Of a DNA stretch of 64,000 nt, positions 18,176 to 26,484 are shown one piece after another. The DNA is taken from contig NZ_CP107913.1 in NCBI RefSeq assembly GCF_036014115.1, forward strand, positions 9,070,501-9,134,500. The letters are read 5' to 3'. Origin of the DNA: Streptomyces sp. NBC_00448. GTDB lineage: Bacteria; Actinomycetota; Actinomycetes; Streptomycetales; Streptomycetaceae. A program made the translations under genes and the position numbers. The notes below the pieces were generated by a model. It ran no database searches, was not told the origin of the DNA, and was given only the letters and a program-made list of their open reading frames with translations. Every line of letters starts with the position of its first letter. The first letter of the stretch is position 1.

Positions 18176-18269
18176 GTTCTCCGATGTCTATGCCGAGAAC
18201 GGCGGAAGATAACCGGGTGATGCAGGGTGAACACCCTCTTATCGTCCGAGAGTTGTCTGATGACTTTGC
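18176..18269. promoter_or_regulatory. Putative operator region C2/C3 before the beta-helix gene
   Basis: An imperfect 25-bp palindrome at 18176-18200 has outer arms GTTCTC and GAGAAC. GTTGTCTGATGACTTTGC at 18252-18269 matches the importer-side site at 9735-9752 at 15 of 18 positions. Both lie upstream of the leftward beta-helix gene, linking it to the importer at 9874 (inference). Confidence 0.45.
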
Positions 18270-18340
18270 CCGGACGGCGCCGTCCGGTGCCGGCTGGGGA
18301 GGGGGCGGCGAGAACGCGACGGGGCGCGAGGCGCGCGGTC

Positions 18341-19336
18341 CTACGGCCGTCCGCGCCGGGGGACGAGCCGCTGCTCGTCGAGGTCGTCCCACAGGGCGTC
18401 GGGGATGCGCGCCCCGACGCGGGCGACGTTCTCGTGGACCTGCTCGGGGCTGTCCGCGCCCACGACCACTGCGGCCACGTGCGCGTCGAGGAGGGGGTAC
18501 CGCAGGGCGGCCGCGGGGAGTTCGACACCGTGGGCGAGGCAGACCGCCTCGATCCGCCGTGCGCGGGCGAGCACGTCGGCGGGCACCTGGTGGTAGTCGA
18601 ACGTGGCGTCCTCGCGAGGCGACCGGGCCAGCAGCCCGCTGTGGAAGACGGCGGCGGCGACCATCACCGTGCCGTGCCGCGCGCACGCGGAGTCCAGATC
18701 GGGCGCCGCGCCGTTGTCGAGGAGCGTGTACCGGTTCGCGACCATGACGACATCGGCCAGGCCGGTCTCGACCGTGGCGACCAGGGTGCCCGGGTCCATC
18801 GAGCCGGCGCCGATCGAGGTGACCAGACCCTCCTCGCGCAGTCCGGCCAGGGCGGCCATGCCGCGGGGAACGGCCTGGGCGTCGTCCGAGCGCTCCGGGT
18901 CGTGGAGGTAGAGGACGTCCACCCGGTCCGTTCCGAGCCGGCCGAGCGAGTCCTCGAGGCCGGCCCGGATGTCGTCCGGGCCGAAGCCCCAGGTCCTGCG
19001 GTACCGCGCGGGAACCACGAACCCCTCGGGGTCCGTTGACCGGCCGTCCCACCGCGGGTCCTCCCCCAGCAGCCGCCCCACCTTCGTGGACAGGGTGAAC
19101 TCCGAGCGCGGCTTGGTCGCCAGAAAGCGGCCCAGTCGGCGCTCGGAGAGGCCGAGCCCGTAGTGGGGTGCCGTGTCGAAGTGCCGTACGCCGGCGGCCC
19201 ACGCCGCTTCGAGCGCGCGCTCGACCTCCTCGTCGGAGCGGACCCGGAACATGTTGCCGAACGGCGCGCATCCGAGGCCGAGTCGCGGCAGTCCGGCGCG
19301 CTCGGCCGCCGGTGCGGTGTGGCGGCGGTCCGCCAT
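18341..19336 (-). CDS. Aldo-keto reductase, L-fucose dehydrogenase type
   Basis: The 331-residue TIM-barrel oxidoreductase starts at ATG 19336 with AGGAGGG upstream. The AKR tetrad is present: Asp and Tyr in FDTAPHYGLG, Lys in STKVGR and His in LYLHDPE. LGLGCAPFGNMF at the start and the GVRHFDTAPHYG context resemble the NAD(P)-dependent L-fucose/D-threo-aldose 1-dehydrogenases, which oxidise fucose or arabinose to the lactone. It lies between secreted polysaccharide enzymes and the sugar-acid kinase/aldolase pair, consistent with an oxidative deoxy-hexose route. No lactonase gene was seen nearby. Confidence 0.85.
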   Translation of the reverse strand: MADRRHTAPAAERAGLPRLGLGCAPFGNMFRVRSDEEVERALEAAWAAGVRHFDTAPHYGLGLSERRLGRFLATKPRSEFTLSTKVGRLLGEDPRWDGRSTDPEGFVVPARYRRTWGFGPDDIRAGLEDSLGRLGTDRVDVLYLHDPERSDDAQAVPRGMAALAGLREEGLVTSIGAGSMDPGTLVATVETGLADVVMVANRYTLLDNGAAPDLDSACARHGTVMVAAAVFHSGLLARSPREDATFDYHQVPADVLARARRIEAVCLAHGVELPAAALRYPLLDAHVAAVVVGADSPEQVHENVARVGARIPDALWDDLDEQRLVPRRGRP

Positions 19337-19447
19337 GGTGCCCTCCTGAAGTGTGCTCGCGTATCCGGGCGAAGAGGTAGGACATCTTCGGCCAGGCGTT
19401 GGACAGTATGCCGGTAGTTGGCGCCATCGGCGGCCCTGGAGGCTCCA

Positions 19448-19462
19448 AGAGATACGATCTCT
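19448..19462. promoter_or_regulatory. Perfect palindrome upstream of the aldo-keto reductase gene
   Basis: AGAGAT (19448-19453) and ATCTCT (19457-19462) are perfect inverted arms around ACG. The site lies 112 bases before the leftward reductase start and just before the tRNA-like sequence. It may be an operator; no second copy was found. Confidence 0.35.
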
Positions 19463-19475
19463 CGGGAGGTCGTTC

Positions 19476-19550
19476 TGGGACATGGCGCAGTTTGGTAGCG
19501 CACCTGACCGGGGGTCAGGGGTTCGCAGCGTTCAAATCCTTTCGTCCCGA
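19476..19550 (+). tRNA. tRNA-Pro(GGG)-like sequence, probably degenerate
   Basis: The sequence follows the tRNA-Pro(GGG) pattern: acceptor TGGGACA with CGTCCCG, a normal D-arm (GCGC AGTTTGGTA GCGC), an anticodon arm CCTGA/TCAGG with loop CCGGGGG, and TTCAAAT in the T-loop. Several features are wrong for a working tRNA: position 33 is C instead of the universal U, the T-stem arms GCAGC and CCTTT pair poorly, there is an extra G before TTCAAAT, and the acceptor has an A-C mismatch. No 3' CCA is encoded. It is more likely a decayed copy than the cell's only tRNA-Pro(GGG). Confidence 0.55.
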
Positions 19551-19588
19551 ACGGCGTTGACGGCGAGGAAGCCCCGCGCTCGACCGGC

Positions 19589-20554
19589 CTAGCGCAGCGT
19601 CGTCCCGGCGGGCTGGTCGAGGAGCGCGAGGTCCGCGCGCGTGGGCAGGCCCTCCCAGTCGCCGCGGCCGGCGACGGCGAAGGCGCCGGTGGACGCGGCC
19701 CGTTGGAGCCTGGCTGCCATGTCCAGCCCGTCGAGCAGGGCCGAGAGGTAACCGGCGACGAAGGCGTCGCCGGCGCCGATCACGTCGTTGACCCGGACCG
19801 GGTGGGCGGCGACGCTGACGGTGCCGTGGGCGTCGGTCGCGCTCGCGCCGTCGCCGCCACGGGTGACCACCACCTCGCGCCGTCCGCGGGCGACCAGCGC
19901 GGCGACCGCGTCGCTCTCGTCCAGCGCGGGATCGTCGCTGATCAGGTGCAGTTCGTCGGCGGACGCGACGAGCAGGTCGGCGGTGCGGGCCAGCGGCAGC
20001 AGGAGCCTCCTGGCCTGCTCCGGATTCCACAGCCCGGCACGGTAGTTGACGTCCAGGCAGACCAGGGCGCCCAGTTCCCGTGCGCGCGTCGCCGCCGCTG
20101 CCACGGCTTCGGCGGCAGACGGGCCGAGGGCCGGGGTGATTCCGGTCAGGTGCAGGACGCGCAGCCCGGGGCGCAGAGCGGGCAGCACCTCCTCGGGCCG
20201 GATGGCCGATCCGGCCGACCCCGCACGGTAGTAGGCGACTTTGGCGAGGTCCCCGATGCCGTCCTCGCGGACCAGGAGGCCGGTGGCGCGTCCGTCGGTG
20301 TCGACGCGCGCGTGGGTGACGTCGACCTCTTCGGCGCGCAGGGTGCGCAGCACCAGCGTGCCGAACGCGTCGTCCCCGACGCGTCCCACCCATCCGGCCC
20401 GGTGGCCGAGCCGGGCGAGGCCGATCGCGACGTTGGACTCCGCGCCGGCGACGGACAGTTCCATCGCCGGGCCGAGCCTGATCGGGCCGGTGGCGCGCAG
20501 CGCGGCCATGGTCTCCCCGATGGTGACGACCTCAGGGCCGCCGGCGGCGGTCAT
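19589..20554 (-). CDS. PfkB-family sugar kinase, likely 2-keto-3-deoxygluconate kinase type
   Basis: This 321-residue kinase has the PfkB/ribokinase features: GAESNVAIGLARLG near the start and the C-terminal signature NDVIGAGDAFVAGYLSALLDG with the catalytic Asp in GAGDAF. VVTIGETMAAL at the N-terminus is typical of KdgK-like members, which phosphorylate 2-keto-3-deoxy sugar acids at the last carbon. ATG 20554 overlaps the KDPG-type aldolase gene by 4 nt, so kinase and aldolase are made together and would carry out consecutive Entner-Doudoroff-like steps. Divergent operator A3 links the pair to the dehydratase operon. Confidence 0.88.
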   Translation of the reverse strand: MTAAGGPEVVTIGETMAALRATGPIRLGPAMELSVAGAESNVAIGLARLGHRAGWVGRVGDDAFGTLVLRTLRAEEVDVTHARVDTDGRATGLLVREDGIGDLAKVAYYRAGSAGSAIRPEEVLPALRPGLRVLHLTGITPALGPSAAEAVAAAATRARELGALVCLDVNYRAGLWNPEQARRLLLPLARTADLLVASADELHLISDDPALDESDAVAALVARGRREVVVTRGGDGASATDAHGTVSVAAHPVRVNDVIGAGDAFVAGYLSALLDGLDMAARLQRAASTGAFAVAGRGDWEGLPTRADLALLDQPAGTTLR

Positions 20555-21177
20555 GCCGTGACCTCCTCGGCCAGCGCGGTACGCCAGTGCGCGACGCGCC
20601 GGCGCAGCGCTGCCAGGTCCCCGCCGTGGGCCGCGTCGCCGACCAGTGGGGTGCCGGCGCCGACGGCCACGGCACCGGCGGCGAGGAAGGCGCGCGCGGC
20701 GCGGGCGTCGACACCGCCGACGGGCACGAACGGGATCGCCGGAAAGGGATCGCGCAGCGCCCTGAGATACGAGGGGCCGCCGAGCGAGGCGGGGAAGAGC
20801 TTGACCGCGAGCGCTCCGCACTCGTGCGCGGCGACGACCTCGCTGGGCGTCAGGGCACCGATCAGCGTGGGCAGTTCCAGTGGCATGGCCTCGCGCAGGT
20901 CGTTGCCGAGCCCGGGGGTGACGAGGAAGCCCGCCCCCGCGTCGGCGGCCTTCGCGGCGTCGGCCGCGGTCAGGACGGTGCCGGCGCCGAGGTGGGCGCC
21001 GGGGCCGAGTTCGCGGCGGGCCTGCCGGATCACCCACAGCGCGTCGGTGGTGGTGAGCGAGACCTCGGCGCAGGTGATGCCCTCCTCGGCGAGGGTGACC
21101 ACCGTGCGCAGCGCGGCCTGGCGATCGCTTCCGCGCACGATGGCGAGGGTTCGGTGCGGCAGTTCGGTCGGTTTCAT
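20551..21177 (-). CDS. KDPG/KHG-type (class I) bifunctional aldolase
   Basis: The 208-residue protein matches the KDPG aldolase family. The Schiff-base Lys is in GALAVKLFPAS, the phosphate-binding glycine motif in FVPVGGVD, and the N-terminal catalytic Glu in ITCAEVSLTT. GAGTVLTAADAAKAADAGAGFLVTPG is the typical central part. ATG 21177 has AAGGGG upstream. It would cleave a 2-keto-3-deoxy-6-phospho sugar acid to pyruvate and an aldehyde such as glyceraldehyde 3-phosphate. First gene of a two-gene leftward operon with the kinase, controlled by the region around operator A3. Confidence 0.9.
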   Translation of the reverse strand: MKPTELPHRTLAIVRGSDRQAALRTVVTLAEEGITCAEVSLTTTDALWVIRQARRELGPGAHLGAGTVLTAADAAKAADAGAGFLVTPGLGNDLREAMPLELPTLIGALTPSEVVAAHECGALAVKLFPASLGGPSYLRALRDPFPAIPFVPVGGVDARAARAFLAAGAVAVGAGTPLVGDAAHGGDLAALRRRVAHWRTALAEEVTA

Positions 21178-21232
21178 GGCGGCCCCTTGTGCGGCGGTGT
21201 GGTCCTCGACGGCTCTGCCGGCTCGTCGATTG

Positions 21233-21253
21233 CTTGACAGCATAGCTGCCAAG
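21233..21253. promoter_or_regulatory. Operator A3 between divergent sugar-acid operons
   Basis: Half-sites CTTGACAGC and GCTGCCAAG form a 21-bp palindrome; with A2 it shares 20 of 21 bases. The left half contains TTGACA (21234-21239), a perfect -35 hexamer reading rightward, while the reverse complement carries TTGGCA for the leftward operon. It lies 56 bases before the aldolase start and 184 before the dehydratase start, so one site could control both directions. Confidence 0.68.
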
Positions 21254-21436
21254 TGCCATCGTCCTGTCGTATTCGCTATGACGGACTCCATGGCCGTGCC
21301 TTCGCTGCCGGGAGCGGTCGGATCGAGCGACCACTCCGTTCAGGAGAGTGGACCCCCGAGAACCGGAAGGTGTGGCGGCGATGCGTGACCGGATCACCAC
21401 GAAACGCGCGGGCAGGTCTCTTGTGGGGAGCCGGAC

Positions 21437-23152
21437 ATGAGCCCCCTGCGGAGTTCGGCCTGGTGGGACGAGCCCGGCAAGGCCGGCTTCATCGCCCGCC
21501 ACCACATGCGCCAACTCGGGCTCACCCGCGACCAGTTGCGCGGGAAGCCCGTGGTGGGCATCTGCAACAGCTGGTCCGAACTGTCCCCGTGCAACGCGCA
21601 CCTGCGGGTGCTGGCCGAATCCGTGCGCCGCGGGATCACCGCCGCGGGCGGCCTGGCCCTGGAGTTCCCGACGATGTCCATCGGCGAGCCCCTGATGCGG
21701 CCCACGTCGATGATGTTCCGCAACCTGATGAGCATGGACGTCGAGGAGACCATCCGCGCCAACCCCCTGGACGCGGTGGTGCTCCTCGGCGGCTGCGACA
21801 AGACGCTGCCCGCGCAGCTCATGGGAGCGGTGAGCGTCGACCTGCCCGCCATCGCGCTGTCCGGCGGCCCGATGCTGACCGGACGCTTCCGGGGCCGGAC
21901 GGTCGGCTCCGGCACCGACATCTGGCGGATGAGCGAGGAGTTGCGCGCCGGCCGCATCACGCAGTCCGACTTCGACGAGTTCGAAGGCTGCCTCGCCCGC
22001 TCGGCCGGCCACTGCATGACGATGGGCACCGCCTCCACCATGGGCTGCGTCACCGAAGCGCTCGGGCTCTCGCTGCCCGGCGCCGCCGCCCTGCCCGCCG
22101 CCGACGCCCGCCGCGCCCAACTCGCCGAGGAGTCCGGCGCCCGCGCGGTCGAACTCGCCCGCGAGGGCCTGCGCCCGTCGGACATCCTCACCGAGAGGGC
22201 CTTCACCAACGCCGTCGTCGTCAACGCCGCCATCGGCGGCTCGACCAACGCGGTGCTGCACCTGCTCGCGATCGCGGGCCGGGCGGGCGTGCCCCTCACC
22301 CTCGACGACATCGACACCCTGGGCCGCCGGGTGCCGCTGCTCGCCGACCTGATGCCCAGCGGCCGCTTCCTCATGGAGGACTTCGCCTACGCCGGCGGCC
22401 TTCCCGCGCTCATGGCCGAACTCGGCGATCTGCTGGACCACGACGCGCCGACCGTCAACGGGCAGACCCTCGGCGCGAACATCCAGGGCCATCAGGTCTG
22501 GAACCGCGAGGTGATCCGCCCGGTCGACGATCCGGTCCAGCCCGTCGGCAGCGGCACCGTGGTGCTGCGCGGGAACCTGGCACCGGACGGCGCGGTGCTC
22601 AAGCAGTCCGCGGCCTCGCCGCATCTGCTCCGCCACCGCGGCCCCGCCCTGGTCTTCGACGACATCGAGGAGTACCTGCGCGCCGCCGACGACCCCGACC
22701 TGCCGGTGGACGCCGGCACGGTCCTCGTCGTCCGCAACCTCGGCCCCCGCGGCTACCCGGGCATGCCCGAACTCGGCAACCTGCCCATGCCCGCCAAGCT
22801 GCTGGCCGAGGGCGTCACCGACATGGTCCGCATCTCCGACGCGCGGATGAGCGGCACCGCCTACGGCACCGTCATCCTGCACGTGGCACCGGAGTCCTCC
22901 GTCGGAGGGCCGCTCGCCCTGGTACGCACCGGCGACACGATCGAACTCGACGTCGCCGCCCGCAGCCTGCGCGTGGACGTCACCGACACCGAACTCGCCG
23001 AACGCCGCGCGGAGTGGACCGCCCCGCAGCGCACGGACACCCGCGGCTGGACGCGGCTGTACGTCGACCGCGTCCTGCAGGCCGACCGCGGCGTCGACCT
23101 CGACTTCCTGGTCGGCGGGTCCGGCGACCAGCCCGGAAAGGTGCCCTTCTGA
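21437..23152 (+). CDS. IlvD/Edd-family sugar-acid dehydratase
   Basis: The 571-residue enzyme matches the L-arabinonate/D-xylonate dehydratase branch. The three Fe-S cysteines are seen in GICNSWSELSPCNAH, VVLLGGCDKT and GHCMTMGTASTMG; the late active-site Ser context is ARMSGTAYGTVILHVAPE. It starts at ATG 21437 after GGGGAG. It removes water from an aldonic acid such as arabinonate, fuconate or xylonate to give the 2-keto-3-deoxy acid. It heads an operon with a DHDPS-type aldolase and SDR; the divergent kinase and KDPG-type aldolase offer a phosphorylated alternative route. Confidence 0.9.
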   Translation: MSPLRSSAWWDEPGKAGFIARHHMRQLGLTRDQLRGKPVVGICNSWSELSPCNAHLRVLAESVRRGITAAGGLALEFPTMSIGEPLMRPTSMMFRNLMSMDVEETIRANPLDAVVLLGGCDKTLPAQLMGAVSVDLPAIALSGGPMLTGRFRGRTVGSGTDIWRMSEELRAGRITQSDFDEFEGCLARSAGHCMTMGTASTMGCVTEALGLSLPGAAALPAADARRAQLAEESGARAVELAREGLRPSDILTERAFTNAVVVNAAIGGSTNAVLHLLAIAGRAGVPLTLDDIDTLGRRVPLLADLMPSGRFLMEDFAYAGGLPALMAELGDLLDHDAPTVNGQTLGANIQGHQVWNREVIRPVDDPVQPVGSGTVVLRGNLAPDGAVLKQSAASPHLLRHRGPALVFDDIEEYLRAADDPDLPVDAGTVLVVRNLGPRGYPGMPELGNLPMPAKLLAEGVTDMVRISDARMSGTAYGTVILHVAPESSVGGPLALVRTGDTIELDVAARSLRVDVTDTELAERRAEWTAPQRTDTRGWTRLYVDRVLQADRGVDLDFLVGGSGDQPGKVPF

Positions 23153-24105
23153 TGAGTGCGGACCCGACCACCGGCGCCGACCTGCTGCGCGGGGTGATGC
23201 CCGTCCTCGAAGTGCCCTTCACCGCGGGCGGCGACCTCGACCTCGACAGCTTCGAGCGCCTGGTGCGCCACGTCCTGGACACCGGCGTCACGGCCGTCAT
23301 GTTCCCCGGCTTCGCCAGCGAGTTCCACAAACTGAGCGACGCCGAACGGGACCTGCTCACCGCCCGCCTGCTCGACCTCACCACGGCCCGCCCCGACGTG
23401 GCGGCCGTGGTGTCGATCCCCGACCACGCCACCCGCCTCGCGGTCGAGCGCGCCACCGCCGCCGTCGACGCCGGCGCCGACGCGATCAACCTCCTGCCGC
23501 CGCACTTCCTCGCCCCTCCGGCCGACGAGGTGCGCCGGCACGTGACGGCGATCCTGACCGCTGTCGCCCCCACACCCGTGGTCCTGCAGTACGCCCCGGC
23601 GCAGACCGGGTCGTCCTTCACCGCGGACGCCCTGCGCGCCCTGGCCGCGGACCACCCGAACCTGGTGGCCGTCAAGATCGAGACACCGCTGCCGGGCCGG
23701 CTCGCGGAGGACCTCGCGGCCGGCACCCCGGGCTTGCGCTCCTTCACCGGCTACGCCGGACTCCAACTGGCCGACGGGCTGCGGCGGGGCGTCGACGGCG
23801 TGCAGCCGGGATGCTCCTTCACGGAGATCTACCAGGAGATCTGGCGGCTATGGCATTCCGGCGACGAGGCCCGGGCCCTGCGCCTCCACGCCCGCCTGGT
23901 GCCCTACCTTGCGTACTGGATGCAGGAGGTCGAGTTGATCATCATGGTGGAGAAGGTCGTCTCGGCCCGCCGCGGACTCATCGACGACCCCCATTGCCGC
24001 CATCCGGCGCGCAGCCTGGACCCGCAGGAGATCGGCGGTGTCGACCGGTTCCTGGCCGAGTTCGACGCGCTCCTGCGGCCCCGGCGGAACAGGAGCGGAT
24101 CATGA
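23152..24105 (+). CDS. DHDPS/N-acetylneuraminate-lyase family aldolase, likely 2-keto-3-deoxy sugar-acid aldolase
   Basis: This 317-residue class-I aldolase has the DapA-type barrel: MPVLEVPFTAGGDLDLDSFERLVRHVLDTGVTAVMFPGFASEF at the front, the conserved Tyr in VLQYAP and the Schiff-base Lys in LVAVKIETP. GFASEF replaces the usual G-T-T-GE loop of dihydrodipicolinate synthase, so a catabolic keto-acid substrate is more likely than lysine synthesis. ATG overlaps the previous stop (TGATG). Family members split 2-keto-3-deoxy acids, or dehydrate them to alpha-ketoglutarate semialdehyde. Confidence 0.85.
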   Translation: MSADPTTGADLLRGVMPVLEVPFTAGGDLDLDSFERLVRHVLDTGVTAVMFPGFASEFHKLSDAERDLLTARLLDLTTARPDVAAVVSIPDHATRLAVERATAAVDAGADAINLLPPHFLAPPADEVRRHVTAILTAVAPTPVVLQYAPAQTGSSFTADALRALAADHPNLVAVKIETPLPGRLAEDLAAGTPGLRSFTGYAGLQLADGLRRGVDGVQPGCSFTEIYQEIWRLWHSGDEARALRLHARLVPYLAYWMQEVELIIMVEKVVSARRGLIDDPHCRHPARSLDPQEIGGVDRFLAEFDALLRPRRNRSGS

Positions 24106-24857
24106 CGGATCTCACCGGCCACCGCGTACTCATCACGGGTGCCGCACGGGGGATCGGCGCGGCCGTCGCGGCCGCGGTCGTCGACGCCGGCGGCCGCGCC
24201 GGCCTGCTGGACATCGACGCGGACGGCGTCCGCGCGACCGCCCGCCGTCTCGGCGCGTCGGCCGCGTCGGCCACCTGCGACATCACCGACGAAGATCAGG
24301 TCGCCGCGGCGGTGGAGGCACTGAGCGCGGAACTCGGCCCCTTCACCGGGCTGGTCAACAACGCCGGGCGCAACTCCTACGCCGACCCGGTCGCGATGAC
24401 GACCAGCCAGTGGGACGAGGTGTTCGGCGTCGACCTCAAGGGGGCCTGGCTCACCGCCCGCGCCGTGCTGCCCCCCATGCTCGACGCCCGACGCGGCTCG
24501 ATCGTCAACATCGCCTCCATGCACGCCAGCCTCACCTGCCCGGGGATGTTCCCGTACGCCGCGGCCAAGTCCGGCCTGGTCGGCCTCACCCGCAGCCTCG
24601 CCCTGGAGGTCGGCCCGCGCGGGGTCCGGGTCAACGCGGTCAGCCCCGGCTACATCGAGACCGACCTGCTCGCGGAGTACTTCGCGCAGAGCGCGCCGGA
24701 CGTGCGCCAGGCCGCGCTGGACAAGCACATCCTCGGCCGGCTCGGCACACCCGCGGACGTCGCCGCCGTGGTGGTCTTCCTGCTCTCCGACGTGGCAGGC
24801 TTCGTCACCGGCGCCGACTGGTCGGTCGACGGCGGCGTGTCCACCCGGTTCGCCTGA
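24102..24857 (+). CDS. SDR-family oxidoreductase
   Basis: The 251-residue classical short-chain dehydrogenase has the NAD(P) motif TGAARGIG, an acidic LDIDAD after beta-2 (preferring NAD), NNAGR, the active Ser in NIASMHAS and the YAAAK catalytic pair. ATG 24102 overlaps the aldolase stop (ATGA). In this context it may oxidise a sugar to its lactone or a 2-keto-3-deoxy acid to a diketo acid, as in fucose or rhamnose pathways. It is last in the operon and followed by a strong two-way terminator. Confidence 0.88.
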   Translation: MTDLTGHRVLITGAARGIGAAVAAAVVDAGGRAGLLDIDADGVRATARRLGASAASATCDITDEDQVAAAVEALSAELGPFTGLVNNAGRNSYADPVAMTTSQWDEVFGVDLKGAWLTARAVLPPMLDARRGSIVNIASMHASLTCPGMFPYAAAKSGLVGLTRSLALEVGPRGVRVNAVSPGYIETDLLAEYFAQSAPDVRQAALDKHILGRLGTPADVAAVVVFLLSDVAGFVTGADWSVDGGVSTRFA

Positions 24858-24868
24858 CCTCCCCCAGC

Positions 24869-24912
24869 GCGCCACCGGCCGGCGGCCACGCAGTGCCGCC
24901 GGCCGGTGGCGC
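24869..24912. terminator. Bidirectional terminator between convergent operons
   Basis: Perfect 18-bp arms at 24869-24886 and 24895-24912, beginning GCGCCACCGG and ending CCGGTGGCGC, enclose an 8-base loop. It lies between the stop of the SDR gene and the stop of the leftward ATPase gene, and can serve both operons. Confidence 0.85.
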
Positions 24913-24933
24913 CCGGCCGTGGGGCGCCCCTCC

Positions 24934-26484
24934 TCAGCCGCCGGCCCGGCGGTCCGGACCGGCGCCCGCCGGTTGCCGGTGCAGCAGGCGGCCCACGGCC
25001 TTGCTGACGTCGGCGTAGTGGTGGTCGTTCTCGATCTCACCGGCCACCGTGTACTCCCGCATCACCTTGATGCGGTCGGCGAGCGTCACCATCTCGGGCA
25101 GGTCGGACGAGATCAGCAGGATCGCCAGGCCGCCCGAGGCGAGTTCGACGATGAGCTCGTGGAACGCGGCCTTGGTGCGCACGTCGATGCCGACGGTGGG
25201 CTCGTCGATGATGAGGATGTCGCAGTCGGCGGCGAGCCACTTGGCCAGGCTGAGTTTCTGCTGGTTGCCCCCGGACAGCTGGCCGGCGAGCTGGCCCGGC
25301 CCGGACACCCGCATGCCCAGCCGCTCCTGGTACGTCGCCAGGACCCGGCGCTCGTCGCGTTCGCGCACCATGCCGGCCCTGGCGAGCCGGTTCCAGACGG
25401 TCACGGCGACGTTCCGGGTGACCGGCTGCTGGAGGAAGACGCCCTCCTCCTTGCGGTTCTCGGTGACGTAGCCGATGCGGTGCCGGTGGAGTGCCTGCCG
25501 GACACCGCCGATCCGCACCTCGCGGCCGTGCACGCGCACGGTGCCGTCGGTGATCGCGTCCAAGCCCAGGACCGCGCGGGCCAGTTCGCTGCGGCCGGCA
25601 CCCACCAGCCCGTACAGGCCGAGGATCTCGCCGGGGCGGACGGCCAGGGAGACATCCCGGTGCCCGGCGACCGTGCTGACGTGGTCGAGTTCCAACGACG
25701 GTGCCGCGTCGGCGGGGACGGGCACGCGGTCGAGCCGGACCTCCGCGTGGGCCCGGCCCACCATCAGGTCGACGATCTGGGCGACGGAGTGGTCGGCGAG
25801 CGGTTCGGCTTCGGCGATGGTGCGGCCGTCGCGCAGCACCGTGACGGTGTCGGCGACGGCGAACACCTCCTCCAGCTTGTGGCTGACCAGCACCACGGCA
25901 CGCCCTTCGTCGCGCAGCCGACGGACCACGGTGTACAGCCGGTCGGCCTCCTGCGAGGTGAGCGACGCGGTGGGTTCGTCCAGCAGCAGGACGCGGCTGT
26001 CGGTCGCCAGCGCCTTGGCGATCTCGACGAGTTGCATCTGGGCGACGGACAGCGAGGAGACGGGGCGGTCGACGTCGAGGTCGACGTCGAGTCGTGCCAG
26101 GCAGTCGCGGGCGAGCGTCCGCATGGCCGACCGGTCGACCAGCCCGCGGCGTCCGGGCAGCGCCTGCAGGGCGATGTTCTCCGCGACGCCGAAGGCGGGA
26201 ACGAGGTTGCGCTCCTGGTGGACGACCCCGATCCCGGCCTGCTGGGCGTCGTGCGGCCCGGAGAACCGCACCTCTCGCGCTCCGGTTCCCGCTGCGTCCT
26301 GGAGGAGCAGCCGGCCGTGGTCCGGTCGGACCACTCCGGTGAGGACCTTGATCAGGGTGCTCTTCCCCGCCCCGTTCTCGCCCAGCAGCGCGTGCACGGA
26401 GCCGGGTTCGAGGCGCAGCGTCGCGTGGTCGAGGGCCCGCACTCCGGGGAAGGTCTTGACCAGGCGTTCGGCGGTGAAGATCAT
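24934..26484 (-). CDS. Sugar ABC importer, double ATPase (RbsA/RhaT type)
   Basis: The 516-residue protein has two ABC domains: the first with GENGAGKST and VLLLDEPTASL, the second with GLVGAGRSE, LSGGNQQKLSLAKWL and ILIIDEPTVGID. Its length is normal for RbsA-type proteins, unlike the long-tailed homologue at 6152-7852. ATG 26484 overlaps the permease gene by 4 nt. It is the last gene of a leftward operon of binding protein, enolase-type enzyme, two permeases and ATPase, and energises uptake of a monosaccharide. Confidence 0.92.
   Translation of the reverse strand: MIFTAERLVKTFPGVRALDHATLRLEPGSVHALLGENGAGKSTLIKVLTGVVRPDHGRLLLQDAAGTGAREVRFSGPHDAQQAGIGVVHQERNLVPAFGVAENIALQALPGRRGLVDRSAMRTLARDCLARLDVDLDVDRPVSSLSVAQMQLVEIAKALATDSRVLLLDEPTASLTSQEADRLYTVVRRLRDEGRAVVLVSHKLEEVFAVADTVTVLRDGRTIAEAEPLADHSVAQIVDLMVGRAHAEVRLDRVPVPADAAPSLELDHVSTVAGHRDVSLAVRPGEILGLYGLVGAGRSELARAVLGLDAITDGTVRVHGREVRIGGVRQALHRHRIGYVTENRKEEGVFLQQPVTRNVAVTVWNRLARAGMVRERDERRVLATYQERLGMRVSGPGQLAGQLSGGNQQKLSLAKWLAADCDILIIDEPTVGIDVRTKAAFHELIVELASGGLAILLISSDLPEMVTLADRIKVMREYTVAGEIENDHHYADVSKAVGRLLHRQPAGAGPDRRAGG

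Noticed and set aside
19476..19588. Integrative-element attachment site with integrase
   Set aside because: The tRNA-like sequence is present but no integrase, excisionase or repeated 3' end was found in the window.
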